Below are positions 39,432 through 46,903 of a stretch of DNA of 59,539 nt, piece after piece. Every line of letters begins with the position of its first letter. Within the stretch, counting starts at the first letter, position 1. Both the position numbers and the translations under genes were made by a program. This DNA is from Pseudomonadota bacterium (GTDB taxonomy: Bacteria; Pseudomonadota; Alphaproteobacteria; Rhizobiales; Pleomorphomonadaceae), in contig JAGSYV010000010.1 of assembly GCA_018262505.1 (NCBI GenBank), positions 1-59,539 on the forward strand. Reading direction: 5' to 3'. Under the pieces are notes generated by a model. That model did no database searches. It had not been told where the DNA came from and was given only the letters and a program-made list of their open reading frames with translations.

Positions 39432-40718
39432 ATGCGCAAATCATATCGTTCGGTAGCCTTGGCGGCCACCCTTGCTATGACGTTTCCCGTTCTAGCTGAG
39501 GCGGCACAACCTGTCACCCTGAATTTCTTTCACGCTTCTGCCAGCACGGCGAACTACCTGCGTCCGGTGGTGGCGAAGTTCATGGCGGCGAACCCCGACA
39601 TCAAGATCAACATGATGGTGCCGGCCACCAACTATTCGGAAGCCCATCAGGCCGTGTTGCGCGACATCGCCGCCGGCACGCTGCCCGACGTCTACCTCGC
39701 CTCCTATTCCTCGCTGGGCTCGCTGGTCAGCGCCCTCAAGGACAACGGCAAGGCCGTGCCGCTCGACCCGTTCATGAAGGGCGAAGGCGAGGGCTGGGTG
39801 GCCGCCAACTACGGCGAGGCGCTGTTGAAGCTCGGCCAGTCCGAGGGAACGCAGTATGGCATTCCCTTCGCCGCCTCGACGCCCATCCTCTACGTCAACG
39901 AGGATCTGGTGACCAAGGCGGGCGGCTCGATGCAGTCCTTCCCCGATAGCTGGGACGGCGTCGCCGACCTCGCCGCCAAGATCACCGCCGCCGATCCGTC
40001 GGTCGCCGGCCTCAACTTCTCGGTCGGCGGCCTCAGCGACGACTGGTATTGGCAGATGATGGTCATGTCGGTCGGCGCGCCGATGCTCAACGCCGAACAG
40101 ACCGCCATCGGCTACAACGACGCCAAGGGCCTCAAGGCCCTTGAGATGACCCAGAACATGGCCGTCAAGTCGAACATGACGGTCGACACGACGCCCGAGC
40201 CGTCGCAGCAGCAGTTCTTCGCCGGCAAGCTCGGCATCGTCGTCGGTTCGCCGTCCGATCTCTCCGACTTCACCAAGGCGATCGGCGGCCGCTTCCACCT
40301 CGCCACCGCCAAGTTCCCGATGGCCGACAAGGAGCATGGCGGCCTGCCGACCGGCGGCAACGCCATCACCATCCTCTCCCAGGACCCGACCACCCAGAAG
40401 GCCGCCTGGACCTTCGTCAAATACATGACCGGCCCCGAAGCCCAGGCCGACGTCTCCAAGGCGACCGGCTACATGCCCACCAACAAGAACTCGGCGGCCA
40501 GCCTTGCCGACTTCTACGCCGCCAACCCCAACTACCGCACGGTGTTCGAGCAGATGTCCTACGCCGCGCCGTGGTTCTCCTACCCGCGCGATACCGGCGC
40601 CGAGGTCTGGAAGACGCAGTCGGCGCTGCTCGACAAGCTGCAGCGCGGTCAGGTCACCCCCAAGGATGCGCTGGCCGAGATGGCGGCGGATGCCGAACGC
40701 GTGCTGAAGGCGGAGTAA
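39432..40718 (+). CDS. Extracellular solute-binding protein, family 1
   Basis: A 428-residue periplasmic binding protein. Start MRKSYRSVALAATLAMTFPVLAEAA gives a clean signal peptide cut after AEA; an ATG two codons earlier is possible. The mature protein (VTLNFFHASASTANYLRPVVAKFMAANPDIKINMMVPATNYSEAHQAVLRDIAAGTLPDVYLASY...) and the later GGNAITILSQDPTTQKAAWTFVKYMTGPEAQ are typical of family 1 sugar and glycerol-3-phosphate binders. It ends the importer operon and is followed by a strong terminator. Ligand unknown. Confidence 0.85.
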   Translation: MRKSYRSVALAATLAMTFPVLAEAAQPVTLNFFHASASTANYLRPVVAKFMAANPDIKINMMVPATNYSEAHQAVLRDIAAGTLPDVYLASYSSLGSLVSALKDNGKAVPLDPFMKGEGEGWVAANYGEALLKLGQSEGTQYGIPFAASTPILYVNEDLVTKAGGSMQSFPDSWDGVADLAAKITAADPSVAGLNFSVGGLSDDWYWQMMVMSVGAPMLNAEQTAIGYNDAKGLKALEMTQNMAVKSNMTVDTTPEPSQQQFFAGKLGIVVGSPSDLSDFTKAIGGRFHLATAKFPMADKEHGGLPTGGNAITILSQDPTTQKAAWTFVKYMTGPEAQADVSKATGYMPTNKNSAASLADFYAANPNYRTVFEQMSYAAPWFSYPRDTGAEVWKTQSALLDKLQRGQVTPKDALAEMAADAERVLKAE

Positions 40719-40737
40719 AACCTGAGACTTCAAACAA

Positions 40738-40766
40738 GGTGCGCGCCGGGTCATCCGGCGCGCACC
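40738..40766 (+). terminator. Terminator hairpin of the ABC importer operon
   Basis: GGTGCGCGCCGG and CCGGCGCGCACC form a perfect 12-bp stem with loop GTCAT, 19 bases after the binding-protein stop. No T-tract. Confidence 0.7.
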
Positions 40767-40849
40767 AACCGATCCGGGGATGCCTGCAGTTTTCTCCTAA
40801 AATCAGCGCTCAGCGACGAAATTTCCGATATCATGCCGCTCGCTGTCTA

Positions 40850-40945
40850 GAGCATTCGCCGACCAGATTGAAACATCTGGTCGCTGAGCGAATGCTCCAG
40901 ATTCATTTGCTGGAGCAGCCGCTTTTCGATCAGGTTGATTCAACC
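40850..40945 (-). repeat. Dispersed intergenic palindromic repeat (RIME-like), copy 2
   Basis: The reverse complement of this stretch matches 7394-7492 with roughly 80 per cent identity by eye. The hairpin arms GAGCATTCGC and GCGAATGCTC are complementary, and GACCAGAT pairs with ATCTGGTC inside. Its right end overlaps the proposed TTG start of the next gene. Confidence 0.7.
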
Positions 40946-41891
40946 GTCGTTTTCGGTTTGGCGGTCGCTCGGCCTGGTCGGCCGCACCTGGCCGTTCCTG
41001 GTGCTGCGTCTCGTCGCCTACGTGCTGATGGTCGCGGGGTGTTTGGGAGCGGTTGCCGTTGCCGCCTTCCTCGGCTGGGGGCTCGGTCATGCCGTCAGCG
41101 CGGTTTCCGTCGAAGCCGGGGCGATCTATGGCGGCATCGCGGGCTTTCTGGTGTTCCTGATCCTCCTGTGGTGGATCCGCGACTATCTGTTCTACCTTCT
41201 CACCGCCGGTCACGTGGCGGCCCTCATGCAGGCGTTCGACGGCGCGCCGCTGCCGCTCGGCAAGGGGCAGATCGACGCCGCTCTCGCCATCGTCCGCCAG
41301 CGTTTCGGCGAGATCAGCCTGCTGTTCGTGCTCGACCAGTTGATCAAGGGCGCCGTCGGCGCGGCGACCCGGCTGCTCGACTGGCTGACGGGCCTGTTCG
41401 GCATGCCCGGCCTTTCCGGCTTCGTCCGGCTGGTGGAAACGGTGATCCGCCTGTCGACGATCTTCATCGACGAACTGGTGCTTGCCCGGCAGATCCGCCT
41501 CGCCTCGACCGATCCCTGGACGACGGCGCGCGAAAGCGTCGTTCTCTATGCCCAGAACGCCCCGACCATCCTGAGCAACGCCGTCTGGCTGATGGTGTTT
41601 CGCTGGCTGCTGACGGCGGTGCTGTTCGTGCTGCTGATCTCACCGGCGGCGGTGTTCGTCTATCTGGTGCCGGGCGAGGCGGCCGGATGGGCGCTGGCCT
41701 TCGCGCTGGTGATGGCGGTGGCGCTGCAGCGCGCCCTGATCGATCCCTTCTGCATCGCCTCGCTGATGCAGGTCTATTTCAAGGTCATCGAAGGCCAGCA
41801 GCCGAACCCCGAGTGGGACGACAAGCTGGCCGAAGCCTCGAAATCCTTCCGCGATCTGATCGGCCGGGGGCAGTCAGGGTTCGCGGGCTGA
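40935..41891 (+). CDS. Integral membrane protein of unknown function
   Basis: A 318-residue protein with about five to six transmembrane segments (FLVLRLVAYVLMVAGCLGAVAVAAFLGWG, GIAGFLVFLILLWWIRDYLFYLLTAGHVAAL, LLTAVLFVLLISPAAVFVYLVP, WALAFALVMAVAL). The segment AALMQAFDGAPLPLGKGQIDAAL and the C-terminal EWDDKLAEASKSFRDLIGRGQ are conserved-looking cytosolic parts. The TTG start at 40935 lies within the right end of an intergenic repeat, and no better start is seen before residue 25, so the N-terminus may have been extended by the repeat. Family not recognised. Confidence 0.65.
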   Translation: MIQPSFSVWRSLGLVGRTWPFLVLRLVAYVLMVAGCLGAVAVAAFLGWGLGHAVSAVSVEAGAIYGGIAGFLVFLILLWWIRDYLFYLLTAGHVAALMQAFDGAPLPLGKGQIDAALAIVRQRFGEISLLFVLDQLIKGAVGAATRLLDWLTGLFGMPGLSGFVRLVETVIRLSTIFIDELVLARQIRLASTDPWTTARESVVLYAQNAPTILSNAVWLMVFRWLLTAVLFVLLISPAAVFVYLVPGEAAGWALAFALVMAVALQRALIDPFCIASLMQVYFKVIEGQQPNPEWDDKLAEASKSFRDLIGRGQSGFAG

Positions 41892-41910
41892 GTCTGGCGG
41901 ATACCGTGCG

Positions 41911-41938
41911 GGGAAGGGCGCCGAACGACGCCCCTCCC
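41911..41938. terminator. Bidirectional terminator between convergent genes
   Basis: GGGA-A-GGGCG and CGCCC-C-TCCC pair around an eight-base loop, between the converging ends of the 40935 and 41955 genes. Confidence 0.55.
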
Positions 41939-41954
41939 TGGCCTTGCGCGCGGC

Positions 41955-43037
41955 TCAGTTGAGCCGGACCACCTCGACGCGGCGGTTCTTGGCACGGCCG
42001 TCGTCGCTGGCGTTGGTGGCGACGGGCGCCACCATGCCGACGCCGGCGCTCTTCATCCGGTCGGCCGGGACCTGGAAGCGCTTGGTCAGCGCGCCGACCA
42101 CCGCCGCCGCCCGCTTCTTGGAGAGGTCGATGTTGTAGTCGAAGGCGCCGACATTGTCGGTATGGCCGACGATGACCACCTTGAGGTCGGGATTGTCCGA
42201 CAAGAGCTTGGCGATCTCGGTCAGCGTCGGCTCGGAGTCGGGCTTCAGCGTTGCCTTGTCGGTGTCGAACAGGATGCCGTAGAGCGCCACGTGGCCGGAG
42301 GCGTTGATATCCTTGGCCATTTCCTCGGCCCTCACCACCACCATCTTCTGCTCGCGCGCCTTCGGCTCCAGGATGTGGACGATGGCGATGGTCCGGTTGT
42401 TGAAGGCGCCGCAATAGGGCGCGCCATCGGGGATGGTGTAGGTCTGCACGGCGAGGAATGTGTCGCCGCTGGTGCCGGGTAGCCGGCCGGAGAAATAGCG
42501 CTGGTCGGTGATCCTCGAAGTCGCGGCGCAGGCGCCGTTGGAGAAGGCTTCGTCCTTGAGATCCTTCTCGGAGAAGAAGTGCATGGTGAGGCTGGTGTCG
42601 CCGCCGCCGCCCGAGCTGGAGCGGGTGGACGAGCCGCCGCAATCCTCGTCCTTGCACTGCCACAGCACCTCGCCACCGGCGGCCGTCAGCGCGTCCTGAT
42701 AGTTGCGCAGCACTTCGAGCGGTGAGCGATCCTCGGGCTCGACATAGACGAGGCGCGTCAACTGCCCCTCGAGATCCTTGGAGGTCTTGGGGGCGAACAC
42801 GTTGTTGTTGCTGGAATCGAGCTTGCCGTTGGCTTCCAGCGGCGACAGCGGCAGATTGAAATCGGTGAATTTCTGCTGCGCGTAGCTGACGATGAACGAC
42901 CCTTCGTAGCGCGGCAGCAGCGGGTTGTCGGCGGCGCCCTTGATGTCCTTGGTCGGCAGCGTCGCGTCGGCCAGGGCGGCGGGAATAAAGCCGAGGAGTC
43001 CGAGCGCCAGCAGGACGCCCGCTTTCCAGTGTGACAT
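41955..43037 (-). CDS. OmpA family protein with N-terminal DUF4892
   Basis: A 360-residue envelope protein; the ATG at 43037 gives a signal peptide (MSHWKAGVLLALGLLGFIPAALA). Residues 25-230 correspond to DUF4892 (YEGSFIVSYAQQKFTDFNLPLSPLE...LVYVEPEDRSPLEVLRNYQDALTAAGGEVLWQCKDEDCGG). The last 110 residues are an OmpA-like peptidoglycan-binding domain (GILFDTDKATLKPDSEPTLTEIAKLLSDNPDLKVVIVGHTDNVGAFDYNIDLSKKRAAAVVGAL...NRRVEVV). It is probably an outer-membrane or periplasmic protein tethered to the wall. Monocistronic. Confidence 0.85.
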   Translation of the reverse strand: MSHWKAGVLLALGLLGFIPAALADATLPTKDIKGAADNPLLPRYEGSFIVSYAQQKFTDFNLPLSPLEANGKLDSSNNNVFAPKTSKDLEGQLTRLVYVEPEDRSPLEVLRNYQDALTAAGGEVLWQCKDEDCGGSSTRSSSGGGGDTSLTMHFFSEKDLKDEAFSNGACAATSRITDQRYFSGRLPGTSGDTFLAVQTYTIPDGAPYCGAFNNRTIAIVHILEPKAREQKMVVVRAEEMAKDINASGHVALYGILFDTDKATLKPDSEPTLTEIAKLLSDNPDLKVVIVGHTDNVGAFDYNIDLSKKRAAAVVGALTKRFQVPADRMKSAGVGMVAPVATNASDDGRAKNRRVEVVRLN

Positions 43038-43237
43038 GTTTGGCTCCGGTCTGTGATCCGATTGCGCCGTCATCCGTCCGGCACAGTTCCCCCGCCGAAT
43101 GCCTCCGTCGCGGGCGCGAGGATACAACTGGAAACAGGAAGGCAGGTAAGCTGTTCCACGTAGGCGAGGGGGTGTTTTTCAATGCGAAGCTGATGGCCGC
43201 GATCAGATTGCGAAAGACAGCAAAAGGTGGATAGCTC

Positions 43238-43277
43238 TTGAGAAACCTCTTTGGTTCTCAGATAATAGTTGAGAACC
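43238..43277 (+). promoter_or_regulatory. Promoter and autoregulatory operator of the parDE-TIR operon
   Basis: TTGAGA (43238-43243), 17 bases, GATAAT (43261-43266) form a good sigma70-type promoter. The -10 is spanned by a perfect inverted repeat, GGTTCTCA (43253-43260) and TGAGAACC (43270-43277). The -35 region holds a third related half-site (TTGAGAAACC). This is the layout expected for repression by a ribbon-helix-helix antitoxin. Confidence 0.7.
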
Positions 43278-43301
43278 GCTTGGAACCATTGGAGTGCTGT
43301 C

Positions 43302-43547
43302 ATGGTCGCCTTCACCGTGCGTCTCGATGACGACGAGGCCGAAAAGCTCGACCGGTTGGCGAGCAAGCTTGATCGTCCGCGCTCCTACCTGGCCGCTCTG
43401 GCCATTGCCGATTATCTGGCCCGCGAGGAGTGGCAGATTGCCGAAATCGAGGCGGGCCTTTCCGAAGCCGATCGGGGCGAGTTTGCCTCGGCTGACGATC
43501 TTGCCCGCGTTGTCGCCAAGTATGTGACGCCGGGGCAGGGCGGATGA
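43302..43547 (+). CDS. Ribbon-helix-helix antitoxin, ParD/CopG type
   Basis: An 81-residue protein. Start MVAFTVRLDDDEAEKLDRLASKLDRPRSYLAALAIADYL gives the ribbon strand and two helices of an RHH fold; the acidic C-terminal part (EIEAGLSEADRGEFASADDLARVVAKY) is the usual toxin-binding tail. GGAG lies 11 bases before the ATG at 43302. It overlaps the toxin by four bases (ATGA). It probably binds the inverted repeat in its promoter. Confidence 0.85.
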   Translation: MVAFTVRLDDDEAEKLDRLASKLDRPRSYLAALAIADYLAREEWQIAEIEAGLSEADRGEFASADDLARVVAKYVTPGQGG

Positions 43548-43834
43548 AGCGACAGCTCCGATGGACCAAGCGGGCCATTCGGCGGCTTGATCAGGCTGGC
43601 GCCTATATTGCGCGGGAAGACCCCAATGCCGCTGCCCGCGTTGTGGCGCGGATCATTGCTGGCGTGGATCTTCTGGCGGAGCAGCCCGCCATCGGCAGGG
43701 TGGGTCGCATCGATGGGACGCGCGAACTGGTGTTCGCGGATATTCCCTACATCGTCCCCTACCGCGTGACGCCCTCCACGATTGAAATCCTGACTGTGAT
43801 GCACACCGCCCAGAAATGGCCGGAAGGTTTTTAG
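43544..43834 (+). CDS. ParE/RelE family toxin
   Basis: A 96-residue toxin with the family pattern: LRWTKRAIRRLDQAGAYIAREDPNAAARVVARII, LAEQPAIGRVGRIDGTRELVFADIPYIVPYRV and a final beta strand ending AQKWPEGF. The conserved RELV-x-x-xPY-x-x-x-YR segment is typical of ParE-like toxins; gyrase or ribosome as target cannot be told by sequence alone. The stop is overlapped by the AGGAGG that serves the TIR-like gene at 43844, so all three genes are one transcription unit. Confidence 0.85.
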   Translation: MKRQLRWTKRAIRRLDQAGAYIAREDPNAAARVVARIIAGVDLLAEQPAIGRVGRIDGTRELVFADIPYIVPYRVTPSTIEILTVMHTAQKWPEGF

Positions 43835-43843
43835 GAGGGACGG

Positions 43844-45079
43844 ATGAGGCGGGTGATTGATGGGGTCATGTATGACACAGACAAGGCGGAGGAGATTGGT
43901 TGTGGAAGCCATGATTCTGAGTTGTCGGATGCGGCGTGGTGTCTCTATCGAACGCCTGCTGGTGCGTTTTTTATGGTGGAAGCTGATCACGATGGAGTGG
44001 TGGACACATTCCGCCCTGTGTCCGATTGCGAAGCGCGAAAGTTTGTCGAACGTTGGGCAAATCGCCGCTATGAAGAATTCTGGCCGACTATCGAACCTGT
44101 TCCAATCGGGGATAACTTTAGGCAAAGTCGGGTCGCGGAGCACGGTGAAAGTGCGGGGGAGCAGAATATGGGAGACGAAATCCAAACGAAGAAATTTCCG
44201 CCGTTCCCGTCGAGGGCGTTAGTTATTGCGGCAGCAAATATGCTCAAAACTGAAGGACATTCAGGCTTTGACGCGTTACGCCTAGAATACGACTTATCTC
44301 GGACAAATGCCGGCCTGGGGTCTGGGTTAGCGGCGCGATCAACGTCCTTGGCGGCTTTTGCGCTCGAAAATCCAGATTTACGAACACCGGACGGCACATG
44401 CCTTCAATCGGCAATTGTTGCTCGTGCAGGTGAAATCTATCGCAGTGGCACAATGTACAACATCGGTGAGAAGGAGAGAGATGCTTTCAAAAAAGCGTCC
44501 AGCGCGGCGGGGACCATGAATGACGTTTCGGAGTCGGGAAACGTAATCTTATCGCGTCATAATGACAGCACAGCGCAACTGTTAACTTCCACGTCCGCCA
44601 TTATGCCCACGTCGGTCGGGCCTAAGACTTCCGCGAGCCGCAAAGTCTTCGTTGTTCATGGTCACGATAAAGCTACGCTTGAAACGGTTGCTAGATTTCT
44701 AGAGCGTATCCGATTTGAGGCTATAATCCTTCATGAGCAAGCCAACCAGGGACGAACGATTATCGAAAAAATTGAGGCGCACGGCGATGTCGGCTTTGCT
44801 GTTGTGCTTCTCACACCCGACGATGTTGGGGCGATGGTTGGTGGCGAGCAGAAACCTCGTGCACGTCAGAATGTCATCCTGGAGCTTGGCTATTTCATTG
44901 CCAAGCTGGGACGACAGAAGGTCTGTGTGTTGAAGCGCGATGCAATTGAATTACCGTCAGATTTTGCCGGGATAGTTTATCAAACCCTGGACGAAGGTGG
45001 CGTATGGCGCAATGCGCTCGCTCGTGAACTGGAGGAGGTTGGGTTCGAAATCGACTGGCGAAAGGTCGGGCGCTCATGA
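43844..45079 (+). CDS. TIR-like (CAP12/Pycsar-type) putative NADase effector with two extra domains
   Basis: A 411-residue protein with AGGAGG before its ATG. Residues 1-85 (IDGVMYDTDKAEEIG...LYRTPAGAFFMVEADHDG...VSDCEARKFVERW) form a small domain seen alone in many mobile-element proteins. Residues 115-215 are an unassigned helical domain (SRALVIAAANMLKTEGHSGFDALRLEYDLS...). Residues 267-400 match the TIR-like nucleotide-binding family PF10137: KVFVVHGHDKATLETVARFLE, LLTPDDVGA and RARQNVILELGYFIAKLG, with Glu347 at the place of the catalytic Glu of TIR NADases. Relatives include the effectors of TIR-STING CBASS; here no cyclase is adjacent. A stress- or phage-triggered NAD-depleting role is an inference. 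Confidence 0.75.
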   Translation: MRRVIDGVMYDTDKAEEIGCGSHDSELSDAAWCLYRTPAGAFFMVEADHDGVVDTFRPVSDCEARKFVERWANRRYEEFWPTIEPVPIGDNFRQSRVAEHGESAGEQNMGDEIQTKKFPPFPSRALVIAAANMLKTEGHSGFDALRLEYDLSRTNAGLGSGLAARSTSLAAFALENPDLRTPDGTCLQSAIVARAGEIYRSGTMYNIGEKERDAFKKASSAAGTMNDVSESGNVILSRHNDSTAQLLTSTSAIMPTSVGPKTSASRKVFVVHGHDKATLETVARFLERIRFEAIILHEQANQGRTIIEKIEAHGDVGFAVVLLTPDDVGAMVGGEQKPRARQNVILELGYFIAKLGRQKVCVLKRDAIELPSDFAGIVYQTLDEGGVWRNALARELEEVGFEIDWRKVGRS

Positions 45080-45279
45080 ATCAGCTCTGTCCCTGCTATT
45101 TCTATGGTGCCCGCAGTCATTACTTTCTTTGGCAATTGCGCCGCCTATGGTTTTTCTGAGTTCTTCACGGCTTATACACGGAACCGAATACGCGGCGGGC
45201 CGTTGGTGACTTTTGCCGCTGGGCCGAAGCCCTATGGTCTCACCTCGATTGAAAGCGCCTCCTCTGTCTATGTGGCGCC

Positions 45280-45714
45280 TCAATCCGGCAATCTCTCGAA
45301 CGGATCGCAGCACGGCACGCCTAACACACCGAAATGCCTCCTGTTCCTCGTGAGTATGGTCAGCTCATGCGCCGTCGCCGTCGAGGCTATGGCGATGTCG
45401 GCAAGGCCTGGGGCGTGGCCGTTGCCGCGTGCGCGGTCGGCCAGCTCTCCGGCGATCCGGGCTTCGGGGAGGCCGAAGGGGAGGATGCGGTCGGCGTAGA
45501 GGTGTTCGACCGTTTCCCACCAGTCCCGCAGGCGCGCCGCCTTGGCCGTTGCGCCCTCGCGCCGCAGCTTGGCGATGCCGGATAGGATCTCCGTCGCCGT
45601 GACGACCGAGAGCGCCAGATCGGCGGAGTGGTTCTCCATCCACTCGGCCACATCAAGGTGGGGTTGTGCCGCCGTGGCGCTCGACAGGATGTTGGTGTCG
45701 ACGAGGTATTTCAC
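45280..45714 (-). CDS. PIN-domain toxin, VapC type
   Basis: A 144-residue PIN ribonuclease. The GTG start at 45714 overlaps the antitoxin stop (GTGA) and gives KYLVDTNILSS, placing the first catalytic Asp at residue 6. TATEILSG supplies the conserved Glu and GLADIAIASTA the next Asp; NRRHFGVLGV is the usual end. Such toxins cut tRNA or rRNA and are held by their cognate antitoxin. Convergent with the TIR-like gene. Confidence 0.85.
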   Translation of the reverse strand: MKYLVDTNILSSATAAQPHLDVAEWMENHSADLALSVVTATEILSGIAKLRREGATAKAARLRDWWETVEHLYADRILPFGLPEARIAGELADRARGNGHAPGLADIAIASTATAHELTILTRNRRHFGVLGVPCCDPFERLPD

Positions 45715-45950
45715 AGGTTGATGTCCCGGAAGGACGGGTCGCGTTCGGCGAGGTCGCCCGGTTCCAGCCCCGATGACATCAGCAACCGGCCGAAGCTCGG
45801 CACATGCGAAAGCCGCTGCCATTCCTCCCAGGAGAGGACCACCGCCGCCTTGCGGCCATGCCGGGTGATCACCGCCGGCGAACCCGCGATGGCCTGATCG
45901 ACCACGGCCGACAAGGACGCCTTGGCATCCCGAAGCTGGATTTCACGCAT
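45711..45950 (-). CDS. Phd/YefM-type antitoxin
   Basis: A 79-residue antitoxin. MREIQLRDAKASLSAVVDQAIAGSPAVITRHGRKAAVVLSWEEWQRL is a complete Phd/YefM fold. The ATG at 45950 has GGAGG seven bases before it. The C-terminal tail (GLEPGDLAERDPSFRDINL) is the likely toxin-neutralising part. It precedes and overlaps the PIN toxin. A palindrome upstream is its probable operator. Confidence 0.85.
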   Translation of the reverse strand: MREIQLRDAKASLSAVVDQAIAGSPAVITRHGRKAAVVLSWEEWQRLSHVPSFGRLLMSSGLEPGDLAERDPSFRDINL

Positions 45951-45963
45951 CGGATCCTCCTTG

Positions 45964-45978
45964 TGACTACTGTAGTCA
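45964..45978 (-). promoter_or_regulatory. Operator palindrome of the Phd-VapC operon
   Basis: TGACTAC-T-GTAGTCA is a perfect 7-bp inverted repeat directly upstream of the ribosome-binding site of the antitoxin gene, the usual place for autorepression. Confidence 0.65.
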
Positions 45979-46120
45979 TATATCATGTTTATGGAACTGG
46001 GATGCAAGCGGGCGATCGTCAATGATCGACCGGCGCCCCCTCGGCTTCCTCAACCCATCCGGGCTTCAGCCGGCGTTAACCTGAGTGTCCCGCATCCCTT
46101 GCAAACCGGGCTTTTCCATT

Positions 46121-46140
46121 ATATGTACATCCGAACATAT
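46121..46140 (+). promoter_or_regulatory. Inverted repeat before the efflux TetR gene
   Basis: ATATGT (46121-46126) and ACATAT (46135-46140) are complementary with eight bases between, 14 bases before the TetR gene start. It is a likely site for autoregulation and for control of the efflux operon. Confidence 0.5.
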
Positions 46141-46154
46141 TGTGAGGTTGGGCG

Positions 46155-46793
46155 ATGGACAAGCCGGCGGCGCCGCGCGGGCGGCGGACCAAGGACATGC
46201 CGAGTGGGCGGGAAGCGCTGCTTGAGGCGGCGGTGCGGCTGTTCGCGGCGCATGGCTATGAGGGCACCGACATTCGCAGCGTGGCGACGGCGGCCGGCGT
46301 CGGCGCCAATCTCATCCGGGTGCATTTCGGCGGCAAGGCCGAGCTCTGGACCGCCGCTGCCGAGCGCATTCTCGACAACGCTGGCCCCATCATAGGCGTG
46401 GTGTCGGATTTGTCGGCCAACAGCACGCTGAAGATCGAGGAGCGCCTCGCGCTGATCATCCAGGAGACGGCGGACTTCTTCAGGAACAATCCCGACGTTC
46501 GCGATTTCGTTTTCCGATGTGTTGTGGAAAGCGGCGAGCGGGCGGACCTCGTCACCCAGAGACTCTTGGCTCCCGCCTATGCGGCGGGCAAGGCAACCTT
46601 TGAAGAAGCCATGACAACCGGCCTCATCCGCGCTCGCCACTCCGCGCTGTTCTTCATCATTCTGATCAATGCGCTCAGTCAACCGCATGGTTTTCCGGCC
46701 CTTCTGTCAATACTGGCGCCCGAAATACCAGCGGAAGACGCGTATGACTTCTTGTCCATGTCTGTGACGGAGCTCTTCTTGCACGGCATTTAA
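46155..46793 (+). CDS. TetR family regulator of the RND efflux operon
   Basis: A 212-residue regulator: HTH at about 18-65 (SGREALLEAAVRLFAAHGYEGTDIRSVATAAGVGANLIRVHFGGKAELW), then a ligand-binding domain (ADFFRNNPDVRDFVFRCVVESGERADLVTQRLLAPAY). It lies directly upstream of, and on the same strand as, a membrane-fusion protein and RND pump, so it is probably their repressor, released by an effluxed drug. Start MDKPAAPRGRRTKDM follows GTGAGG. Confidence 0.85.
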   Translation: MDKPAAPRGRRTKDMPSGREALLEAAVRLFAAHGYEGTDIRSVATAAGVGANLIRVHFGGKAELWTAAAERILDNAGPIIGVVSDLSANSTLKIEERLALIIQETADFFRNNPDVRDFVFRCVVESGERADLVTQRLLAPAYAAGKATFEEAMTTGLIRARHSALFFIILINALSQPHGFPALLSILAPEIPAEDAYDFLSMSVTELFLHGI

Positions 46794-46903
46794 GAGCCGT
46801 TCCATCCACAGCAACAGCGTTCAATTGTCTCCGGGGATGCATAGGCCTTTCCCTGGCAGGCGGAGCTTTGTTTCCGGCGGGCATCCCCCGCGGCTTGAGA
46901 GGT

